DNA of 64,000 nucleotides. Source: Chitinophaga barathri. GTDB lineage: Bacteria > Bacteroidota > Bacteroidia > Chitinophagales > Chitinophagaceae. Position 1 is the stretch's first letter. Every line of letters begins with the position of its first letter. The stretch is from NCBI RefSeq assembly GCF_003807585.1, contig NZ_RMBX01000006.1, positions 1-64,000 on the forward strand. The letters are read 5' to 3'. The position numbers and the translations under genes were made by a program. Of this stretch, positions 58,549 to 64,000 are shown in pieces. The notes under the pieces are model-generated. The model saw only the letters and a list, made by a program, of their open reading frames with translations, was not told where the DNA came from and did no database searches.

Positions 58549-58583
58549 AACCGGGACCACTCCTGTTGAGAATGGTCCCGGTT
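58549..58583 (-). terminator. Terminator of an upstream minus-strand transcript
   Basis: Perfect 11-bp stem AACCGGGACCA / TGGTCCCGGTT, then six T on the minus strand. It cannot belong to the tetR operon, which starts below it. It implies a transcript arriving from the 58600-59120 side. Confidence 0.75.
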
Positions 58584-58801
58584 GCTTTGCGTCCGTTTCG
58601 GGAAAGCCTGTTTGTAGATGTTCTTATGGGATCCGCGTCCGGTTTTCCTTAAGATCACCGCCTGGCGGGCATTCCCGGAAGTTTATAACTCCCTTCCCTG
58701 TATGGCTCCCGCTTAAAGGGCCTTCAGGCTGCCCGGCATACACCGGCCGAAGCTTCCGCCGGCGAAAGCTCCGGTGTGCGCTGGTAAGCCATAATGGCCT
58801 G

Positions 58802-58906
58802 TTAATGATCATGATTCCTCCGGTAGCTTTCCGGCGGGGTACTGCATCGCATCAGCGCCATGAGGCCTGCAAGGCAGACCATATAACTCAGCAATGTTAG
58901 TTTCAT
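58802..58906 (-). CDS. Possible 34-residue membrane peptide
   Basis: 34 codons, starting MKLTLLSYMVCLAGLMALM and ending in a short charged tail with Arg, His and Asp. One hydrophobic helix and two Cys. No family recognised. Supported mainly by the strong terminator downstream on the same strand and the lack of any other gene in 58487-59121. The gap also holds hairpins at 58740-58777 (ACACCGG/CCGGTGT) and 58991-59021 (CATTCC-c-ATGCGG / CCGCAT-ga-GGAATG). Confidence 0.35.
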   Translation of the reverse strand: MKLTLLSYMVCLAGLMALMRCSTPPESYRRNHDH

Positions 58907-59121
58907 AAAAGGGTTTTGAACATGCGGCAGCCACATACCGGGAACGACTTACTGTTTGCAGGCTTCCGGACAGCCCGCGCGCAGATAGTTCATTCCCATG
59001 CGGCGGCCGCATGAAGGAATGTGATCTCACCCTGGGAGGTTAAAAGCAGCCGTTGTGGTCTTGGAAACTGGAACGGATCCACGTTTTTTCCATCCGCAGG
59101 TGAAAAGATTACATTAAGTGA

Positions 59122-59493
59122 TTAAATAAAAAGAGAAGAAGAAGCCTTACAGGGAGGGTGGAAGATTGCGCTCACCCCGGTATAACGGTACAGGCTGGGA
59201 AGCATGCCCGGAACGGGGCGGGAGGGAAGCAGCAGGGGCAGTGCGGCGGTTTCGGCGGCCACAGGCACATAGTCCTGTACCTTCAATACCACCGGTTTTG
59301 CCTGCATTTGCTGATCCCCTGAATAATCCCCGCCAAAAGTAGCTGCGAGGTGCCGGATACATTCGCAATCCACCGCAAGATCGGTATGGTTCACGATGTA
59401 CGCCGTCACCATACACTGCACGTACCCGGTAAGCCGGGTGGCGTACTGCATGCCGAGGGCCGCAAAAAGACATATGGCGAGTAAAGGACGCAA
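59122..59493 (-). CDS. Small secreted hypothetical protein
   Basis: 123 residues; signal peptide about 1-18. The mature part has Cys residues (GYVQCMVTAYI, DCECIRHLAATFG) and a His, then a long low-complexity Pro/Leu region. It resembles small Cys/His proteins found next to metal-uptake genes in this order, and it is divergent from the PepSY gene at 59625. Function not established. Confidence 0.65.
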   Translation of the reverse strand: MRPLLAICLFAALGMQYATRLTGYVQCMVTAYIVNHTDLAVDCECIRHLAATFGGDYSGDQQMQAKPVVLKVQDYVPVAAETAALPLLLPSRPVPGMLPSLYRYTGVSAIFHPPCKASSSLFI

Positions 59494-59624
59494 AGCATAG
59501 TAAATATAGTAAATATATTGTAAGCGTGCGCCCGTTTTTTTCCCGATCCGCTGAAGATTTTCCCGATCCGAGTTGCCGGAGCGGCCCGCCTTTCGGACTT
59601 TTGTGGTGAAAGTTTTAAAGGCAA

Positions 59625-60785
59625 ATGAAGAAATTAGTAGGGAAAGTACACCTCTGGCTCGGCCTGACGTCCGGGCTGGTGGTATTTATCATTAGTATCA
59701 CCGGGTGCCTGCTGGCATTTGAATGGGAATTGCGGAGCCTTTTCACAGGATCGTATTACCATACGGAGTACCAGGCGAACGTACAGCCCCTGCCTCCTTC
59801 CGTGCTGCGGGAGATTGCCGAAAAACAGCTGCCGGGCAAAACGGCGAACGGTATCAGTTACGGTGGGGATGATTACAGCACCGTGGTACAGTTCTACGGC
59901 GGCGATCCCGAATATTACTACCAGGTATTCCTCAACCCCTACACCGGCGAAGTCCTGAAAGTATGGAACGCCGAAACCGACTTTTTCCGTTTTATACTCG
60001 AAGGCCATTTTTATCTCTGGCTGCCGCACGAAATTGGGCAGCCTATCGTGGCTTATGCCACCCTGATCTTTTTCATTATGCTGGTGACCGGGCTGGTGCT
60101 CTGGTGGCCGAAAAATAAAGCCGCGCGCAAACAGCGTTTTTCCATCAAATGGGATGCGAAATGGCGCCGGCTCAACTACGACCTGCACAACGTACTGGGC
60201 TTTTATGCCATGATCGTGGCGCTTGTGCTGGTGATCACCGGGCTGGTATGGGGTTTTGAGTGGTGGAGCAATTCGCTCTATTACGTCACTACCGGCGGTA
60301 AGTCCCTGAAAGACGCGGTGTACCCTGTTTCCGATACGACCGTGAAACAACGGCCGTATACCCTGCAACAGGCTACGGATACGGCCTGGACGCGGGTGAG
60401 CAAGCTGGCTCCCGAACGCGCGGGTACCTCCATCTATTTCGGCGAAGGCCCGGAAGCCATACTGAGCGTTTCGATCAATCACCGCCCGGGTACTTATTAC
60501 AAAACAGACAATTACGAATTTGACCAATACACCCTGAAGCCCCTGGAAGGCAAAGGCCCCTATGCCGGCAAGTACAGCGAAAAAGGCGTGGGTGATAAAT
60601 TCCGCCGCATGAACTACGATGTGCACACCGGTGCCGTCTGGGGCCTGGCGGGAAAGATCCTCATGTTCTGCGCCAGCCTGATCTGCGCGAGCCTGCCCAT
60701 TACCGGTATTTACATCTGGTGGGGAAGGAAGAAAAAGAAACCCGTAGCGCAGAAGAAGATACAGCAGAAGGTGGCCGCCGCCTAA
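59625..60785 (+). CDS. PepSY-associated transmembrane protein
   Basis: 386 residues with four membrane helices (about 12-32, 150-170, 200-220, 345-365). PepSY_TM family marks: LWLGLTSGLVVFIISITGCL, WLPHEIGQPIVAYATLIFF, DLHNVLGFYAMIVALVLVIT and the late MNYDVHTGAVWGLAGKILMF; His residues in these helices could bind haem. The family acts in iron-siderophore reduction or other redox steps beside TonB receptors. An imperfect promoter (TTGC-N19-GACTTTTG, ending near 59602) lies upstream. Confidence 0.9.
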   Translation: MKKLVGKVHLWLGLTSGLVVFIISITGCLLAFEWELRSLFTGSYYHTEYQANVQPLPPSVLREIAEKQLPGKTANGISYGGDDYSTVVQFYGGDPEYYYQVFLNPYTGEVLKVWNAETDFFRFILEGHFYLWLPHEIGQPIVAYATLIFFIMLVTGLVLWWPKNKAARKQRFSIKWDAKWRRLNYDLHNVLGFYAMIVALVLVITGLVWGFEWWSNSLYYVTTGGKSLKDAVYPVSDTTVKQRPYTLQQATDTAWTRVSKLAPERAGTSIYFGEGPEAILSVSINHRPGTYYKTDNYEFDQYTLKPLEGKGPYAGKYSEKGVGDKFRRMNYDVHTGAVWGLAGKILMFCASLICASLPITGIYIWWGRKKKKPVAQKKIQQKVAAA

Positions 60786-60894
60786 TAATCCGGGATTACA
60801 AGCGGCGTTTCCCCCGCAAACAGGGTGGCAGAATAATTTCCCCGTACAACCGCGTGTTATAACAGAATTCCCAAAAACGCTGTATGTTTAAAGC

Positions 60895-61389
60895 ATGAAA
60901 ACTACAGCGGCTTACTGGCGGGACACACTACAGCTGACTAAACATGTGGAAGGAGGTTCCTTCCGTGAAACCTATCGGGCCGCCTCCACGGTGGAGCCGG
61001 CTGGCTTCACAGGCCCCAGGAGCGCATCCACCGGTATTTATTTCCTGCTGGAAGACGGCGATTTTTCCGCTTTTCACCGTATCGCTTCCGATGAAATGTG
61101 GCATTTTTATGATGGTACCACCCTGCACATTTATGAGATCACCCCTGAAGGATTGCTGAAAGTGCACCGCCTGGGCAGGAATTACGCCCAGGGGGAACAA
61201 TTGCAGCTGGTGATACCCGCGGGCAGCTGGTTTGCCTCCTGCGTGGAGGAAACGGGCGGCTTTGCGCTGGTAGGATGCACTGTAGCACCGGGTTTTGACT
61301 TCATAGACTTTGAGCTGGCGGGCAGAAAGGAACTCTCGGAATTATTCCCGCAGCATGCAGGATTGATAGCTTTGCTGACAAGATCGTAA
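60895..61389 (+). CDS. Cupin domain protein (DUF985 type)
   Basis: 164 residues. Cupin-5 marks: LTKHVEGGSFRETYRA, YFLLEDGDFSAFHRIASDEM, WHFYDGTTLHIYEI and GSWFASCVEETGGFALVGCT, ending FDFIDFELAGR. Small metal-binding barrel of unknown substrate. Single gene. Confidence 0.9.
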   Translation: MKTTAAYWRDTLQLTKHVEGGSFRETYRAASTVEPAGFTGPRSASTGIYFLLEDGDFSAFHRIASDEMWHFYDGTTLHIYEITPEGLLKVHRLGRNYAQGEQLQLVIPAGSWFASCVEETGGFALVGCTVAPGFDFIDFELAGRKELSELFPQHAGLIALLTRS

Positions 61390-61438
61390 GGAACGATTCA
61401 TTAATTTGTTCTACATTTATACAAAATAACCGAACCCA

Positions 61439-62131
61439 ATGGCAAAAACTGATCTCATGAAGGATCTGGGCCCTATTTCGCAACGTACCATGGCGGATGT
61501 AGTGGAAAAGGAGTTGCGCGACTACCTCAAAAAGAAATTGTTTAAACCCGGAGACGCTTTACCCTCAGAACTGGAACTGGCCGATGCACTGGGCGTGAGC
61601 CGCAACGTTGTCCGTGAAGCCCTCAGCCGCCTGCGTATGCTGGGCATGATAGAAACTAAAAAACGCCGTGGCATGATCCTTTCCACGCCGGACATCCTCG
61701 GATCGTTCGAACGCGTGCTGGACCCGCTGATCATAGATGACAGCACCCTCCAGGACATCTTCGAGCTGCGCCTTACCCTCGAAATGGGCCTCGCCGATAT
61801 CCTGTACCTGCGTAAAAAGAAAAAGGATATCGCGGAGCTGGAAGCCATTGCCAAAAGCCAGGACCCTGGCGGAAAAGGACAGGCTTTCCGTATCAACAAC
61901 GAGATCGCTTTCCACGGTAAGATCTACCAGATGACCGGCAACGAAACCCTCATGCGTTTTCAGAACATGCTGCTGCCTATTTTCGGGTATGTGATCAGCC
62001 TCGAAAAGGTGCCGCAGATCGGCAAAGTATCGCATGTGGACCTGGTGAATATCCTCAAAGATGGCAGCAAGGAAGAGTTCAGGCAGGGGATGCACGAGCA
62101 CCTGAAGCCGCATTTTAACCGGCTGAAATAA
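61439..62131 (+). CDS. FadR/GntR family transcriptional regulator (FCD type)
   Basis: 230 residues. Winged-helix DNA-binding domain (LKKKLFKPGDALPSELELAD, ALGVSRNVVREALSRLRMLG) and a C-terminal helical FCD domain (LRLTLEMGLADILYL, then NEIAFHGKIYQMTGN). FCD regulators usually bind organic or sugar acids. It precedes the SusC at 62624 by 490 bases and may control it. Confidence 0.9.
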   Translation: MAKTDLMKDLGPISQRTMADVVEKELRDYLKKKLFKPGDALPSELELADALGVSRNVVREALSRLRMLGMIETKKRRGMILSTPDILGSFERVLDPLIIDDSTLQDIFELRLTLEMGLADILYLRKKKKDIAELEAIAKSQDPGGKGQAFRINNEIAFHGKIYQMTGNETLMRFQNMLLPIFGYVISLEKVPQIGKVSHVDLVNILKDGSKEEFRQGMHEHLKPHFNRLK

Positions 62132-62504
62132 TACATGGAGGCGGCTGGCGGGCAATACCCGCCAGACCGGAAACCTTCACTTAGGACGATCTTTAATTCC
62201 CGGAACAACGCTCCCATACTGCTTTCCGGGTTATCGCCCAACCTCTCTCATTACATTATTGCTTACAGATCCGGCCCGGGAAATTCCTCCCTGTCTTCAT
62301 TGCCATCCGCCGGTGTATGGTTTCCGCTGAGTAATGTGATTCTCAAATCCTTTCCCAAACTGGTTTTCCCGGTTTTTACCCCCGGTATTCCCACCGGGAT
62401 TGTTACATTATTAGCACCCGGAAGGCACATCAGGGCCCTTCTCCGCTATTATTTTATCAGCTCCGCACAGGCCGTAAAAATCTCCCCGCTTCTCAAAAAA
62501 ATTC

Positions 62505-62536
62505 TTTGAAGATTGAAATATTTTCCCCTACTTTTG
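62505..62536 (+). promoter_or_regulatory. Promoter of the last SusC gene
   Basis: TTTG (62505-62508), 20 bases, TACTTTTG (62529-62536): an exact Bacteroidota consensus promoter with a leader of about 80 bases. The rest of 62132-62500 shows nothing I can support; a frame across it is not protein-like. Confidence 0.8.
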
Positions 62537-62623
62537 ATATATGTAGGACATATCTACAATAGTACTGTAGTAATCAAATAAAGTTGCAATCAAATTCCAT
62601 TACTGTCTAAACAGTGATTCGTT

Positions 62624-64000
62624 ATGAACCTGATCCAATCTATCTCTACATTATGGAGGCTGTCACTCATCGTCTCCATCATCCTGCTTCCGCATTTAGC
62701 CGGCGCACAATCTGCCGTTACCGGTAAGGTGACGGACTCCACCGGCAGGGCCATCGAGTTTGCCAGCGTGCAGGTGAAAGGTACCACCAAAGGAACCTTT
62801 ACAGCAGCGGACGGCAGCTTCAGCATCGCCGCACCGGGCAACGCCATTCTCGTGATATCCAACATGGGATTTATTTCCCGGGAGGTACCCGTAAATGGCC
62901 AGTCGTCCCTGAACGTACAGCTGCAAACCAATAACCGCACGCTCGAAGACGTAGTGGTGGTAGGTTATATGCAGCAGTCCCGGACCAAGACATCCGCTTC
63001 GATATCGAAGCTGAATCCCGCGGAATTGAAGAACACCTCTAATCCAAACCCCGTGCAGGCCATGCAGGGTAAAATTGCCGGGGTGTCCATTCCGATTTCC
63101 TCCGGCCAGCCGGGCGCGGGTGCCAGCAACATCATCATTCGCGGCGGTACCAAACTGAACGTGTATGGCACCGGCCTCGGTACTTCCGGTGGCAACTTGT
63201 CAAGCGTATCCGGCGGCAGCAACGTATTGTTCGTGATCGACGGTATTTTCCGCAATTCCATGAACGATGTGAACCCGGACAACATCGAATCCATCCAGGT
63301 GATGAAAGATGCGGCTTCCACCGCCATATATGGCGCCCAGGGCGCCAATGGCGTAGTGGTGATCAAAACAAAATCGGGAAAGTTCGGCTCCAAAATGAAC
63401 CTTTCCATCAACCACCGTACTACCTGGGAAACCAAAGCGCGTGACTATAAATATCTCAATGCAACAGATTATCTCCGTCTCGCGCGTACTACGGTTCAAA
63501 GTACGTCCGACCGCATTGATAAAAATAACCTGCTGAACAACGGCGGCTTCTCCGCAGGCACCCGTGTATATACCGCCAAAGGCCAGTACGGCAAAAACGT
63601 GAATCTCACCGCCCTCTACGACAACATCGTGGCGGTGGAAGGCCAGGCGTATGTAGATGACCTGCTCTCCAAAGGCTGGATGGTAATGGATGATCCCATC
63701 AATCCCGGTACCAGGCTGCTGTACGCGGATAACCAATACCAGGATCTTATCTGGAATACCGGCCTTACCAACAATACCAATGTTTCCGTGGACGGCGGTT
63801 CCGAAAAGGCGAACTACAATGTGTCCCTCGGTTATACTGATCAGGCCGGCACTTTCGTCGGAACCAATTATAAAAGGTACGATGTACTGGGCAATTTCGG
63901 CTTCCAGGCCGCGGATAACTTCCGGATAGACGCATCTGTGAACTATCAGAACGTGCTGCCCAACTACGTGGAAAATTTCACCAACGAACTTACCCGTGGC
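62624..64000 (+). CDS. SusC/RagA TonB-dependent receptor (3' end outside window)
   Basis: 459 codons to the window edge. Signal peptide ending LAGAQ, carboxypeptidase-regulatory-like domain (GRAIEFASVQVKGTTKGTFT), TonB-box-like LEDVVVVGYMQQ, plug (MQGKIAGVSIPISSGQPGAG, LFVIDGIFRN, VMKDAASTAIYGAQGANGVV) and the first barrel strands. No STN domain. A SusD gene is expected just beyond the window. Confidence 0.95.
   Translation, partial: MNLIQSISTLWRLSLIVSIILLPHLAGAQSAVTGKVTDSTGRAIEFASVQVKGTTKGTFTAADGSFSIAAPGNAILVISNMGFISREVPVNGQSSLNVQLQTNNRTLEDVVVVGYMQQSRTKTSASISKLNPAELKNTSNPNPVQAMQGKIAGVSIPISSGQPGAGASNIIIRGGTKLNVYGTGLGTSGGNLSSVSGGSNVLFVIDGIFRNSMNDVNPDNIESIQVMKDAASTAIYGAQGANGVVVIKTKSGKFGSKMNLSINHRTTWETKARDYKYLNATDYLRLARTTVQSTSDRIDKNNLLNNGGFSAGTRVYTAKGQYGKNVNLTALYDNIVAVEGQAYVDDLLSKGWMVMDDPINPGTRLLYADNQYQDLIWNTGLTNNTNVSVDGGSEKANYNVSLGYTDQAGTFVGTNYKRYDVLGNFGFQAADNFRIDASVNYQNVLPNYVENFTNELTRG

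Noticed and set aside
62135..62509. 124-codon frame before the last SusC
   Set aside because: Low-complexity Pro/Ser/Leu composition, ends at the promoter, no family resemblance.
1..64000. CRISPR arrays, rRNA genes and IS elements
   Set aside because: No regularly spaced repeats with unique spacers, no rRNA sequence and no transposase gene were seen in the window.

Overview
The window reads as a chromosomal segment of a Bacteroidota bacterium, most likely Chitinophagaceae (Chitinophaga-like). The evidence is three SusC-type TonB receptors, two SusD-type lipoproteins, a FecI/FecR pair ahead of an STN-domain SusC, BlaI/BlaR1, a NIPSNAP protein, DUF4136 and YqgE/AlgH proteins, and promoters of the Bacteroidota form TTTG-N19/20-TAnnTTTG (clearest before the tRNA at 22500-22530 and before the last SusC at 62505-62536). 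The host genes are moderately GC-rich.

Layout. 1-657: a short-repeat region. 657-4390: envelope proteins (DUF4136 lipoprotein, outer-membrane barrels, BamA/TamA-like). 4508-14598: a polysaccharide-utilisation-type locus with sigma factor, anti-sigma factor, SusC, SusD, an IPT/NHL lipoprotein and a right-handed beta-helix lipoprotein. 14592-19344: a small membrane protein, NIPSNAP, YiaA-like, then a sugar operon (ROK kinase, MFS transporter, SIS-domain protein). 19436-22431: BlaR1/BlaI and a truncated haemoglobin. 22582-32070: an accessory island inserted at the 3' end of a tRNA-Met(CAU) gene. 32155-43692: scattered housekeeping and hypothetical genes, including GH43, two DinB proteins, Crp/Fnr, YqgE, a di-haem cytochrome c, an acyltransferase and an FG-GAP protein. 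43747-51388: a SusC/SusD/arylsulfatase operon with a Cys-rich leader ORF. 51447-59493: hypotheticals, ABC1 kinase, TetR-like regulators, VOC protein and a TetR-controlled MFS operon. 59625-64000: PepSY protein, cupin, FadR-type regulator and the start of another SusC that runs off the window.

The island is the most interesting part. Between 19-bp direct repeats (22641-22659 and 30784-30802) lies an 8.1-kb mobilisable element with a large serine recombinase, a relaxase, MobC and an oriT-like hairpin region. Its cargo is a two-reverse-transcriptase defence system of the DRT type 3 kind (Drt3a, Drt3b) behind an XRE regulator. Just downstream of drt3b, and before a strong terminator, the transcribed strand carries CACACACA. 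This fits the ACACAC template I recall for the DRT3 ncRNA. The recombinase gene runs into the attachment site: integration replaces its last 32 codons with a serine and a stop lying inside the tRNA, and the displaced 3' end is still readable at the other end of the element. A second, diverged copy of that tail at 32004-32070 marks an older insertion carrying a RhuM-Fic protein.

The other strong lead is a 33-codon ORF (44003-44101) ending Cys-Cys-Cys-Glu-Cys-stop. It is followed by a pyrimidine-rich tract and competing hairpins upstream of a SusC/SusD/sulfatase operon. This suggests cysteine-sensing attenuation of a sulfate-ester scavenging locus.
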